64,000 bases of DNA from Massilia sp. Root351. GTDB taxonomy: Bacteria; Pseudomonadota; Gammaproteobacteria; Burkholderiales; Burkholderiaceae_D. Of this stretch, positions 25,434-33,761 are shown piece by piece. Location of the stretch: positions 608,141 through 672,140 of the forward strand of contig NZ_LMDJ01000012.1 in NCBI RefSeq assembly GCF_001425045.1. The letters run 5' to 3'. The notes beneath the pieces are model-generated. The model was not told where the DNA came from. It made no database searches and saw only the letters and a program-made list of their open reading frames with translations. Position 1 is the first letter of the stretch; each line of letters opens with the position of its first letter. The position numbers and the translations under genes are program-made.

Positions 25434-27653
25434 TTAGAAGCTGCCCTTGAACTGCACGCCCCACTGGCGCGGCTCGTTGATGAAACCGGTCAGGTTGTTG
25501 AAGTCGATGGCGCCGGTGATGCGCTGGGTGTCGGTGATGTTGCGGCCGAATGCTGCCACTTCATACTTGCCGCCCGCCCAGTTGTAGCCCACGCGCACGC
25601 CGCCTTCGGTCAGCGGCTTGCCGGTGAACTCTTTGGCTTCGTACAGGAAGAAGTTCACCTTGCTGCGGTAGGACCAGTCGGTCAGCACAAACAAGTTGCC
25701 TTCGGCCAGCGGCCAGTTGTAGCGCGCGCTGGCGTTGAAGATCCACTTCGGCGCCTGCGGCAGCGCATTGCCGTCGATGACCACGCGGCCGGCCGCATTG
25801 ATCGGATCGGTCACCGTACACTGCGCACACTTGTTCACCGACAGCGAGGCGTCGTTGATTTCGGTGAAGTTGTACGAACCGCTCAGCGCCACCTTGAACT
25901 GGTTGGTGATGAAGCCTTCGATCTCGCCTTCCAGGCCATGACCCTTGGTCTTGGCCGCGTTGATCAGCTTATTGACGTTGGAATTGCCGCCGACAACCGT
26001 CAGCTGCTGGTTCTTCACGTCATACTGATACACGCTCAGCGATGCGCGCGCGCGGCGGTTCAGCAGGTCTGCCTTCACGCCGGCCTCGACCGAGGTGATG
26101 GTTTCAGCGTCGGCCACGGTGATTGGCACCGAGGTCGATGCAGCGGCGATACTCGGAGCACGGAAGCCGGTCGCCAGGCGCGCGTATACACTCACGTCCT
26201 TGTTCAGCGCGTAGGTGCCGCTCAGGTCCCAGTTGATCTTGTCCTTGCTAGCCTCCACCGACTTCGGACCGACCAATGTGGTGTTGATCGCTTCCAGGGT
26301 GTTGAAGTCCTTCTTGTCCTTGGTGTAGCGCAGGCCACCGCGCACGGTGAACTGCTCGTTCACGGCGTAGTTGACGGAACCGAACGCCGCCCAGGCGGTG
26401 TTCTTCTGCTGGCTGGTGACGCGGGTGGTGCGCACGCCGGCGGTGTTGAAGTTGTCGGTGCCGCCGGTGGCATCTTCATTGAAGTAATACACGCCCGCCT
26501 GCCAGTTTATCGGACCGGCATTCTTCGACTCCACGCGGAACTCTTGCGAGTACTGCTTCAGGTCTGGAATGCTGCCTGCAGTCTCCACCTGGAACGGCAC
26601 GGCCGGCGCGTTGCCCGGGTTACCGCCGTCGATGTCGCCGCGGCTCAGGTATTCGCTGATGGCTTCGTAGCCGGTGATGGAGTACAGCTTGACGGCGCCC
26701 AGGTCCCAGCTCAGGCGCACGTTGCCGCCGGCGGTTTTCAGGTTCTGGAAGTTCTGGCCGTTGGTGTAGATCTTGTCGGCGTCGAAACCATCAACCAGGT
26801 CGTTGGTGCCCTTCTTGATGATATTGGCGCGGAACAGGCGCGAGCTGCCGCTGGTGACGCGCTGGTGCACGTTGAACAGCGCGTTGAAGTCGGCGTTAGG
26901 CTTGTACAGCACTTGCACGCGCTCGGCGTGTTCGTTGTAGCCTTCCATCGAATCGTCTTCCTTGGTGAAGGCGTTCGAGACGTAGTCGTCGCGGTGCTGG
27001 CGCAGTGCGGACACGCGCACCGCCCATTCGTTCGACAGCGGAACATTGACCGCGCCTTCGACGTTGGTGGTGCCGTGGCTGGCGTAGGACAGGTTGTAAT
27101 AGCCTTCCATGCCTTTCAGGCTAGGCTTGGCGGATTCGAACTTGACCACGCCGGCCGGGGTGTTACGGCCGAACAGCGTGCCTTGCGGACCGCGCAGCAC
27201 TTCCACGTTGGCCAGGTCGAACATCGGATAGCCCTTGAGGATAGGGTTCTCTTGCACGACGTCGTCATAGATCAGCGACACGGGCTGGGATGCGAAGGTG
27301 CTGAAGTCGGCGTTGCCGTAGCCACGGATATAGAAGCGCGGGAACACGCGGCCGGTCGACGATTCCACGTTCAGGCTAGGCACTTTCCCAGCCAGTACGC
27401 GGATGTCCTGTCCGCCGGACAGGATCACGTCCAGCTTTTCATCCTTGAGCGAGGAGACCGATACCGGCACGTCGCGGATGTTTTCGGTACGGCGCTGCGC
27501 GGTCACGGTGACCGTCTCCAGCTGGCCGGCTTGCGCTTGCTGTGCATCTGCCGATTGGGCCATGGCCGCGCCGGCTGGCACCAGCGCGCTCAGCGCCAGT
27601 ACGGCGCTGCCGGTGCGGGAAAAACGCTTCTGCATCTTGGACATCTTAATCAT
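25434..27653 (-). CDS. TonB-dependent outer-membrane receptor
   Basis: The 739-residue protein has a signal peptide (about 1-33) and a TonB-box-like start to the mature part (LETVTVTAQRR). The plug domain (about 55-165) has VEVLRGPQGTLFGRNTPAG, and a 22-strand barrel ends in the outer-membrane signature GVQFKGSF with a terminal Phe. It imports a large nutrient across the outer membrane with energy from TonB. The plug style (FGRNTPAGVVKF) resembles the large subgroup used for complex carbon compounds and is not siderophore-specific, so the substrate is open. CAGGAA precedes the ATG at 27653. Confidence 0.93.
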   Translation of the reverse strand: MIKMSKMQKRFSRTGSAVLALSALVPAGAAMAQSADAQQAQAGQLETVTVTAQRRTENIRDVPVSVSSLKDEKLDVILSGGQDIRVLAGKVPSLNVESSTGRVFPRFYIRGYGNADFSTFASQPVSLIYDDVVQENPILKGYPMFDLANVEVLRGPQGTLFGRNTPAGVVKFESAKPSLKGMEGYYNLSYASHGTTNVEGAVNVPLSNEWAVRVSALRQHRDDYVSNAFTKEDDSMEGYNEHAERVQVLYKPNADFNALFNVHQRVTSGSSRLFRANIIKKGTNDLVDGFDADKIYTNGQNFQNLKTAGGNVRLSWDLGAVKLYSITGYEAISEYLSRGDIDGGNPGNAPAVPFQVETAGSIPDLKQYSQEFRVESKNAGPINWQAGVYYFNEDATGGTDNFNTAGVRTTRVTSQQKNTAWAAFGSVNYAVNEQFTVRGGLRYTKDKKDFNTLEAINTTLVGPKSVEASKDKINWDLSGTYALNKDVSVYARLATGFRAPSIAAASTSVPITVADAETITSVEAGVKADLLNRRARASLSVYQYDVKNQQLTVVGGNSNVNKLINAAKTKGHGLEGEIEGFITNQFKVALSGSYNFTEINDASLSVNKCAQCTVTDPINAAGRVVIDGNALPQAPKWIFNASARYNWPLAEGNLFVLTDWSYRSKVNFFLYEAKEFTGKPLTEGGVRVGYNWAGGKYEVAAFGRNITDTQRITGAIDFNNLTGFINEPRQWGVQFKGSF

Positions 27654-27727
27654 TCACATTCCTGTCTGGGTCGTGCTTGGTTAGAGAGAGTGTCTCCGCC
27701 CCTCCCTTGCCGGGAGTGTTATGTTGT

Positions 27728-27761
27728 GCAAAACGCAAAAGGCCGCGCTAGTAGCGCGGCC
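27728..27761 (-). terminator. Strong GC hairpin with T tract, minus strand
   Basis: An 8-bp perfect stem GGCCGCGC/GCGCGGCC with a 5-base loop is followed on the minus strand by TTTTGCGTTTT. It lies about 100 bases after the DUF748 stop and could end that transcript. It also lies between a promoter-like site at 27787-27816 and the TonB-receptor start, so it may act as a conditional terminator in the receptor leader. Confidence 0.72.
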
Positions 27762-27786
27762 CAACACCTTGCATCAAAGAGCGCGA

Positions 27787-27816
27787 ATTATATATGCCCT
27801 ATATAAACGCGAACAA
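27787..27816 (-). promoter_or_regulatory. Possible promoter of the TonB-receptor gene
   Basis: On the minus strand a weak -35 TTGTTC (27816-27811) and a -10 TATAAT (27792-27787) are 18 bases apart, in an AT-rich patch. A transcript from here would have a leader of about 125 bases containing the hairpin at 27741-27761. Confidence 0.45.
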
Positions 27817-27859
27817 CATTTTTTTCATGATATGTGTTATGCAAGACCAAAGAGAGCTA

Positions 27860-30800
27860 TCAGCGCAGCGCGAAGTCCACGCCGCAGAATGACGGCGAAG
27901 CCTTGGCTGTGACGATGAAAACCCGCTCCGCCGGCACCGCGCCGGTGGTGATCAGCCACTCCTTGGCAGCTTGCGCGCGGCGTCCGCCCAAGGCCAGCAC
28001 ATCGGCTTCGGAGACGGCGGAATTGGCCAGCATCAGCTTTTCCATCTCCGCCTGCGGCAACGTCTTCTGCAGGCCGATGGCGTTCTTCGGCTTGGCAAAG
28101 GTTTCATCCTTGTACACGCGCGCCAGCAAAGCCGGGTACTCGTCCTTGCCCACCTCCACGCCGCCTTCGGGCACCGCGCCACGCGCCTGCAGGTCGCGCG
28201 TTTTCAGCTGGCGCACCTTGCGTTCGATGGCGACGTGCTTGAGCGCTTCCAGATCGGCAACCGGATCCACGCGGCCGGTGATGTCGAGCTTCAGGCCGGG
28301 ACGCTCGGTAAGCGCCTTGGACAGGGAGCGCAGCCGCGTTTCGCTGGCCGGCAGCAGATTGGCGCGGCCGGCGTCGAAGTCCAGCTTGGACAGTTCTTCG
28401 CCGCCGCCGAACAGGGAGCCGATCAGCGCGAACGGCGAGGTCACCGTCTTCACGATGGCATTGCCGATGATCTTGAGGATGATGCCGCCCACCGAGAATT
28501 CCGGGTCGTCCAGCGAGCCGCCGATCGGTACGTTGATGTCGATCACGCCATTGCGGTCGCTCAGCAGCGCCACGGCCAGGCCCACTGGCAGCTTGGTCGC
28601 GTCGGGGTTGGTGCTTTCGCTGCCGAAGGTCAGCTGGTCGAGCACCAGGCGATTTTCGGCCTTCAGCGCGCGGTTTTCCAGCTGGTAGCCTACTTCGAAG
28701 GTCAGCTTGCCTTTTTCGATGCCGTAGCCGACATACTTGTCCGCGTAGGTCGACAGCTGCGCCAGCTCCATGCCACGCACCTCGGCCTTGAGGTCCAGCG
28801 ACAGGTCGCGCTTGAGCGGGTTGACGCGGCCGGAGATCAGCAGCGGCGCGCTGTTGACTTCACCGCGCAGCGATACGATGGCATTGCTGTTGGCATCCGA
28901 TGACAGGCCGGTGACGGTGCCGCCTATGCCTTTCAGGTTGGCGGTGTAGTTCGGTTTGATGAAGTTGTCGGTGAAGCGCACGCGTCCACCGGACAGCGTG
29001 AACTGGCCGATGCGGATGGGAGGCAGCGGCGTTGTATCGGCGGCCGGAGCGGCGGCCAGCGCTGCACCGGCGCCAGTTGCGGGGGCGGCCTTGGCTGCGT
29101 CGGCCTTGGCGGCCTTGGCAGCCTTGGCCTGCGCAATGGCGTCCTTGGCGCGCGAACCAGCTTCAGTCAGGCTGCGGTCTTCGTTGGCGGCGCTGCGCTT
29201 GATGTCCTGCACGTTGAGGCGGCCGGTTGGGTCGATGATTACGCGCGCGAAGAAGTCGCTCAGCGCCACCTTGTCCACGCTCATGGCGAACGGCTGCAGC
29301 TTCAGGTCCATGCCGCTGAACGACAGCGCTTTCCAGCTCAGGAAGTCGTTCGAGCTGGATTTATCGATCGTGGCCAGGTTGTTCAAGCCGACATCGCCCT
29401 TGAAGCCGCCCGCCAGCGCGCCATCCTTGCCGGTATCCAGCAGCAGCTTGCCCCTGGTGCTGAGTGCCGCCTGCGTGAAACGCAGGTTAACGTAGTCGGT
29501 GGCGTAAGGCTGCAGCGGCAGCAGGCCGATATTCTTCAGGTCCAGCGCCAGGTCGGCGCTGAACGGCGACAGGCCCAGCGTGCCGGCGATACCAAGCTGG
29601 CCGGTCTTGTTCACGGTCGCCTTCAGATCGAGCTTGCTGCGGCTGGCGGGAGCGCTGGAGACGTCCTGCAGCGCCAGGCTGACCGGCGACAGGGCAAAGA
29701 CCGAAGGTTCGGCATGGCTGCGGTCGTCCACCCGCAGCGACCAGTCCTGGATGTCCACGCGGCCCACCGTCACCAGGTAGGGTTCGTCGCCGTCCTGGGC
29801 CTTGCCGGCGGGCCTCCCGGCCGCAGGCTGTGCGGCGGCGCGCTTGCCCTGCGTGTAAGCGAGGTTGGCGCCCGTGGATGCCATTTCGGCGATTGCCACG
29901 GTCTTCTTGCCGGTATCGGCTACGATGCCCCGTATGGTCGCGGCAAACTTTTCAACATCGGCCTTGGCGGCCGCTTGCGGCGTGTCGTCGGCGTAGCGCA
30001 GCGAGGCATTGGTGAACTCCAGTTCCTTCAGCGATACCAGCGTGCCCGCCGGCGGCTGCGCGGGTTTGGCGGCGGCCACCGCAGGCGCCGCTGCGCCAGC
30101 CGGCCCTGCCGCAGCGCTTGCAGATATTGCAGGCGCCGCCGACGCGGCAGATGCTGCAGGCGCCGCGGACGCCACTTTTGCAGCGGGGGCCGCCGGCAGC
30201 ATCAGCTGCCCGAAATTGAGTTGCCCCTTGCGGTCGCGCGCCACTTCCACGTCCAGCCCGTCGAAGGCCACGCGTGCGAGGTCGTAGCGGCCGGCGAAGA
30301 TATCCAGGCTGCCCAGCTTGGCGTCCAGTGCCGCCAGCTTCAGCAAGGGCTTGCCATCCGGCCGGGTCAGCGCCAGGTTTTTCAGGCTGGCGTCGCCCCG
30401 TATCACCAGCGCGGCCGCCTTGTCCTTGGGCTGCACAAAGCTGGCCGTCAGCCGCGTACTCAGCGAAGCGCTGGGCAGCTTGAAATTCGGCTTGCCCGGC
30501 AGGTAGTCCAGGTAGCGCGGCAGCGCCACGTCGTCCAGGTTCAATTCCACCTGCACTTCCTTCGCGGCGCCGAACGGAAGCGCCTTGCCCTTCAGGAGCA
30601 GCGGCGCGCCATTGATCTTCGCGCTCAGCAAAGGCTCGACAAACACCTGCACGTCGGCCGGCATGGACGACACGAACGGCACGCCCAGCTTCAGCCCCTC
30701 CACCGTATGCGTGGCGCGCGCGGGCATATCCTCGAACGCGATGCGCCCTCCTTCGAGCTGGATATTGTTCACCGCATAGCGCGCCGGCTCCGGCGACGGC

Positions 30801-31201
30801 GGCTGGCTGGCGGCCAGCGCGATGATGTCGTCTATGCTGTAGTGGTTCGCATCGGTGCGCACCAGGTGCACGTAAGGCTGCGCCAGCCGCACTTGCTGCA
30901 CCACCGGCGCCATGCGCCACAGCGTCTCACCCGCCAGGTCCAGCGACAGCGCATCGAAACTGGCGAAAACGGCGCCGCCCTGCGGCTCCATCAGCTTGAA
31001 GCCGCGGATCTCCATCGCCAGCGTGAACGGATTGAATGTCACATCGTCGATGGTGAGCTGGCGGTGCAGCTTGTCGGCGGCGAGCTGCACGGCCTGGCTC
31101 TTGACGATAGCAGGCAGCGCCAGAAAGCCGATGCCGGCATACAGCGCCAGGGCGCCAGCGGCGACTGCCGGCACGACGCGTAGTAATGTTGTCTTTTTCA
31201 T
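27860..31201 (-). CDS. DUF748 (AsmA-like) envelope protein
   Basis: The 1113-residue protein has one N-terminal membrane anchor (about 7-33) and a long periplasmic region. Typical DUF748 opening segments are present (LTIDDVTFNPFTLAMEIRGFKLMEP). An Ala/Pro-rich linker covers about residues 340-395. The DUF748 body is around 880-960, with GVIDINVPIGGSLDDPEFSVGGIILKI, and a C-terminal OmpA-like segment has LLPASETRLRSLSKAL and LDITGRVDP. AsmA-like proteins form beta grooves that bridge the periplasm and may move lipids; a lipid or envelope-homeostasis role here is inferred. Single gene, divergent from the binding protein at 31285. Confidence 0.88.
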   Translation of the reverse strand: MKKTTLLRVVPAVAAGALALYAGIGFLALPAIVKSQAVQLAADKLHRQLTIDDVTFNPFTLAMEIRGFKLMEPQGGAVFASFDALSLDLAGETLWRMAPVVQQVRLAQPYVHLVRTDANHYSIDDIIALAASQPPSPEPARYAVNNIQLEGGRIAFEDMPARATHTVEGLKLGVPFVSSMPADVQVFVEPLLSAKINGAPLLLKGKALPFGAAKEVQVELNLDDVALPRYLDYLPGKPNFKLPSASLSTRLTASFVQPKDKAAALVIRGDASLKNLALTRPDGKPLLKLAALDAKLGSLDIFAGRYDLARVAFDGLDVEVARDRKGQLNFGQLMLPAAPAAKVASAAPAASAASAAPAISASAAAGPAGAAAPAVAAAKPAQPPAGTLVSLKELEFTNASLRYADDTPQAAAKADVEKFAATIRGIVADTGKKTVAIAEMASTGANLAYTQGKRAAAQPAAGRPAGKAQDGDEPYLVTVGRVDIQDWSLRVDDRSHAEPSVFALSPVSLALQDVSSAPASRSKLDLKATVNKTGQLGIAGTLGLSPFSADLALDLKNIGLLPLQPYATDYVNLRFTQAALSTRGKLLLDTGKDGALAGGFKGDVGLNNLATIDKSSSNDFLSWKALSFSGMDLKLQPFAMSVDKVALSDFFARVIIDPTGRLNVQDIKRSAANEDRSLTEAGSRAKDAIAQAKAAKAAKADAAKAAPATGAGAALAAAPAADTTPLPPIRIGQFTLSGGRVRFTDNFIKPNYTANLKGIGGTVTGLSSDANSNAIVSLRGEVNSAPLLISGRVNPLKRDLSLDLKAEVRGMELAQLSTYADKYVGYGIEKGKLTFEVGYQLENRALKAENRLVLDQLTFGSESTNPDATKLPVGLAVALLSDRNGVIDINVPIGGSLDDPEFSVGGIILKIIGNAIVKTVTSPFALIGSLFGGGEELSKLDFDAGRANLLPASETRLRSLSKALTERPGLKLDITGRVDPVADLEALKHVAIERKVRQLKTRDLQARGAVPEGGVEVGKDEYPALLARVYKDETFAKPKNAIGLQKTLPQAEMEKLMLANSAVSEADVLALGGRRAQAAKEWLITTGAVPAERVFIVTAKASPSFCGVDFALR

Positions 31202-31284
31202 TGAATCATATTAGCCAATCCGCTGGCTTATTGAAAGTTTGCATTGTTGGACAGCCGGCGCGATCATGCAGTAAGGTGGCCCCC

Positions 31285-32202
31285 ATGCGGAAATCGATAG
31301 CCCGTCTTTGCATTCGCGCCTTGCTGGCAGCAGCCCTGCTGGAGGCAGGCCACGCTGTTGCCGTCGATGTCGTCATCTTCGACCAGCCTGTCTCCAAGGC
31401 CGACCGGCGGCGAGAATACGCGAATGCGCTGCTGACCGCCGTACTGGAGCGCACCGTGCCCGAATTCGGGCCCTATCAAATCCGGCATGCGGTGGCGCAC
31501 ATGGAGCGTCCGCGCCTGTTCCAGGCACTCAAGGACGGCGACCTGGTCAACCTGACGGCCTACCCCGCCACGCCCGACTGGATGCGCGAACTGAAGCCGG
31601 TGCCAGTCCCGATCGACTTGGGCTTGCAATCCTGGCGCATCTTCCTGATCGACGCCAAAAGCCAGCCCGCACTGCGCGCCACGCGCACGCTGGCCGACCT
31701 GGCGCGCCTGAAGGCCGGTAGCGGCAGCGCCTGGGCCACGCTGCAGTCGCTGAAAGAGGCTCATCTCACGGTGGTCACGGGTAGCAGCTACACCGGCCTG
31801 TTCCAGATGCTGATGGCCGGCCGTTTCGACTACCTGCCGCGCGGCGTAAACGAGATCTTTGCCGAGTACGATACCCACAAGCCGGACTATCCCGCCCTGG
31901 CAGTGGAAGAAACCCTGCTGCTGCACGACCGGATTCCGTCGCTGTTCTTCGTGGCGCCGCGCGAAAAGCGGCTGCACCGCCGCATCACGGCGGGCATGGA
32001 GGCACTGCTGGCGGACGGTTCGCTGGAACGGCTGGTACTGCAATATCACCGCAACGACCTGCGGCGCGCCAAATTGTGCACCCGTAAACGCTTCGAGCTG
32101 CCCAACAGGCAGCTCGACCCCGCCCTGTTCGGGCGCAAGGAATTGTGGCTCAACCCCTTCGAAGCGCGCCACGGCTTCTGCCCGGCACTGCTGCCGCGCT
32201 AG
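31285..32202 (+). CDS. Periplasmic substrate-binding protein-like, sensor or transport
   Basis: The 305-residue protein has a signal peptide (about 1-27, ending AVA) and a solute-binding fold: YANALLTAVLERTVPEFG, TGSSYTGLFQMLMAGRFDYLPRGVNEIFAEY and LFFVAPREKRLHRRITAGMEALLADG. This is typical of family-3-like periplasmic proteins found alone in betaproteobacteria. No transport genes are adjacent, and the ligand is unknown. AAGGTGG precedes the ATG at 31285. A single gene, convergent with the DUF3334 gene (15-base gap). Confidence 0.78.
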   Translation: MRKSIARLCIRALLAAALLEAGHAVAVDVVIFDQPVSKADRRREYANALLTAVLERTVPEFGPYQIRHAVAHMERPRLFQALKDGDLVNLTAYPATPDWMRELKPVPVPIDLGLQSWRIFLIDAKSQPALRATRTLADLARLKAGSGSAWATLQSLKEAHLTVVTGSSYTGLFQMLMAGRFDYLPRGVNEIFAEYDTHKPDYPALAVEETLLLHDRIPSLFFVAPREKRLHRRITAGMEALLADGSLERLVLQYHRNDLRRAKLCTRKRFELPNRQLDPALFGRKELWLNPFEARHGFCPALLPR

Positions 32203-32217
32203 GGCCCGCCGGCGAAT

Positions 32218-32928
32218 TTACATGCCCAGGGACTTGAGCAGCTCGTCGTTGTCTTCCTGCGCTTGCGAGGCGGCGGCGCTGTCGCTCGACGGGCTGGAAT
32301 GGTCCATGTCCATCAGCGCGTCCGGATCCGGCGCTTCATGCGGGTCGAAGTCGTGCAGGCGGATGAACTCCGTGCGGTCGATCGCCAGCTCCAGGTAGAA
32401 CACGTTATTCTTCTCGGTGTAGAACGACACGCGGCGCATCTCAGGACGGTCCAGCGGCGTGTCCACGTTCAGCATCACCTGCTTGGTCAGCACCAGCATT
32501 TTCGGCTGGTTCTGGGTGATGTTGGTCTGCAGCTCGCGCCGGATCTTGCCGGTGAAGTCGCCCACGATCTGGTTCATCAACTCGCCCAGGATGTTGGACA
32601 CTTCGTCCGAGGTGTGCGAGCCGGCCAGCTCGGACTTGGGCATGCCCATGTGCAGCATGTAGCGCTCGTACAGCTCCATCGCCGTGTCTTTACCGAAGTT
32701 CAGCACCACCAAGCCAGTAAAACCGCCGTCGAACAGCACGAAGCAGCCGATATCGGGCTTCAGGCCAACCTTGGTGATCCGCTGCACCATCGCAGAATAG
32801 TGCACCGTGCTTTGCGTTGCGATGTTCAGCACCCGCGTGACCGAGTCGCACAGACTGGTCAGCAAATCCTCAGTGCCATATACAACCTTCTCATCCGTTA
32901 CCATCTTCATCCCTTTTGTTTTTTCCAT
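32218..32928 (-). CDS. DUF3334 family protein (CheC/CheX-like fold)
   Basis: The 236-residue cytoplasmic protein matches the DUF3334 pattern: YGTEDLLTSLCDSVTRVLNIATQSTVHYSAMVQRITK at the start, DIGCFVLFDGGFTGLVVLNFG, then SNILGELMNQIVGDF, a segment shared with CheX/CheC-type phosphatase helices (E-x2-N pattern at GELMNQ). An acidic tail rich in Asp, Ser and Glu ends it. It is possibly a CheY-P phosphatase-like protein; that link rests on motif resemblance. The start at 32928 is a choice among three close ATGs; the one at 32904 has the best ribosome site (AAAGGG). Confidence 0.8.
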   Translation of the reverse strand: MEKTKGMKMVTDEKVVYGTEDLLTSLCDSVTRVLNIATQSTVHYSAMVQRITKVGLKPDIGCFVLFDGGFTGLVVLNFGKDTAMELYERYMLHMGMPKSELAGSHTSDEVSNILGELMNQIVGDFTGKIRRELQTNITQNQPKMLVLTKQVMLNVDTPLDRPEMRRVSFYTEKNNVFYLELAIDRTEFIRLHDFDPHEAPDPDALMDMDHSSPSSDSAAASQAQEDNDELLKSLGM

Positions 32929-33062
32929 TCGCGAAACCTGCCCGCGTGTACATAGTGCAAGGATACTGGCCGGTGCAGCAGCCGTCCACCTCATTCAGCC
33001 ATCCAGGGCAATTGCCGTTGCCATAATGCGCATGGTGTGCGGGAATTTGATAGCGAAAGCCG

Positions 33063-33082
33063 ATCAAAAGTTACGTTTTGAT
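33063..33082. repeat. Short inverted repeat in intergenic region
   Basis: ATCAAAA and TTTTGAT form a 7-bp inverted repeat with a 6-base spacer, in the 284-base gap between the divergent DUF3334 and DUF2322 genes. It could be an operator or a small hairpin. The rest of the gap shows no gene. Confidence 0.4.
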
Positions 33083-33212
33083 AGCCGGCAAGGGAAATGG
33101 TCCATCGCAGATCGTGATTGCCGCCGCGTTGGTGTCGACGATGTGCGCTGCCGCGAGCTAAAACATGTGACAAAATGCTGCTTTATCCACATGAAAACTT
33201 GCAAGAGTACCT

Positions 33213-33542
33213 ATGCAGCTACCAAACTTCAGCGAAAAATTTTCCGACAACCTCTCCCTGCTTCCCTCAAGGGATGCGGTTGCCGCAATCGAACTGGTCG
33301 ACCACTCTGGCGCGCCAGCGGCAAAGATCGAAAATGTGCAAGGCCAGGCGGGATCGCTCCGGGTCTATTGCTGGCTGGCCGAGACCCTGGGCGCGATTAC
33401 TCCCGAGGCGGCAGAACTTGGCTTGAAGATTTATGCCGAACACACCCAGGATGCCCGTGCCAATCCGGGGAAGCATCCCAACATCGACCGTCTGTTCAAC
33501 ATCAAGACGGCAGATCAAACCCTGCAGGTGAAGAGCGTGTAA
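33213..33542 (+). CDS. DUF2322 family protein
   Basis: The 109-residue cytoplasmic protein has the conserved family features: FSEKFSDNLSLLPS at the start and then the near-invariant GLKIYAEHTQDARANPGKHPNIDRL near the C-terminus. The function is unknown. Single gene; its 3' end faces the terminator of tRNA-Asn copy 2, which probably also ends this transcript. Confidence 0.85.
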   Translation: MQLPNFSEKFSDNLSLLPSRDAVAAIELVDHSGAPAAKIENVQGQAGSLRVYCWLAETLGAITPEAAELGLKIYAEHTQDARANPGKHPNIDRLFNIKTADQTLQVKSV

Positions 33543-33612
33543 GCTCGGCCCGGCCAGCCGGCGCCTGCCGCCGGCAGCTTCCTACAGCGCAGTAAAAATG
33601 CGCGCAAAATGC

Positions 33613-33643
33613 AAAAAGCCCAACCTGCTAAGGCTGGGCTTTT
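33613..33643 (-). terminator. Terminator of tRNA-Asn copy 2
   Basis: The same hairpin as downstream of the other copies (AGCCCAGCC/GGTTGGGCT, with a TAGCA loop), flanked by A5 and T4. Eight bases separate it from the tRNA. It could also stop the convergent DUF2322 transcript. Confidence 0.85.
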
Positions 33644-33651
33644 CTGTGTTC

Positions 33652-33727
33652 TGGCTCCCCGACCTGGACTCGAACCAGGGACCTGCGGATTAACAGTCCG
33701 TCGCTCTACCGACTGAGCTATCAGGGT
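33652..33727 (-). tRNA. tRNA-Asn(GTT), copy 2; no promoter, mismatch at pair 1-72
   Basis: From its second base on, this gene is identical to copies 1 and 3, including the GTT anticodon and the encoded CCA. The first base is A instead of T, which gives an A-A mismatch at acceptor pair 1-72. No -10 or -35 box is visible upstream; the monooxygenase stop codon is only 34 bases away. It may be read through from that gene, or be a poorly processed copy. Confidence 0.88.
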
Positions 33728-33761
33728 TGGAATTGACCAGAGCCCGCCGAAATATTTTCGA

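Noticed and set aside
25938..27806. Long plus-strand frame opposite the TonB receptor
   Set aside because: The minus-strand product is a clear receptor; the plus-strand frame shows no family pattern.
33036..33066. Possible flagellar sigma-28 promoter (GCCGATCA) before the DUF2322 gene
   Set aside because: No TAAA-type -35 box lies 15 bases upstream, so the match is only half.
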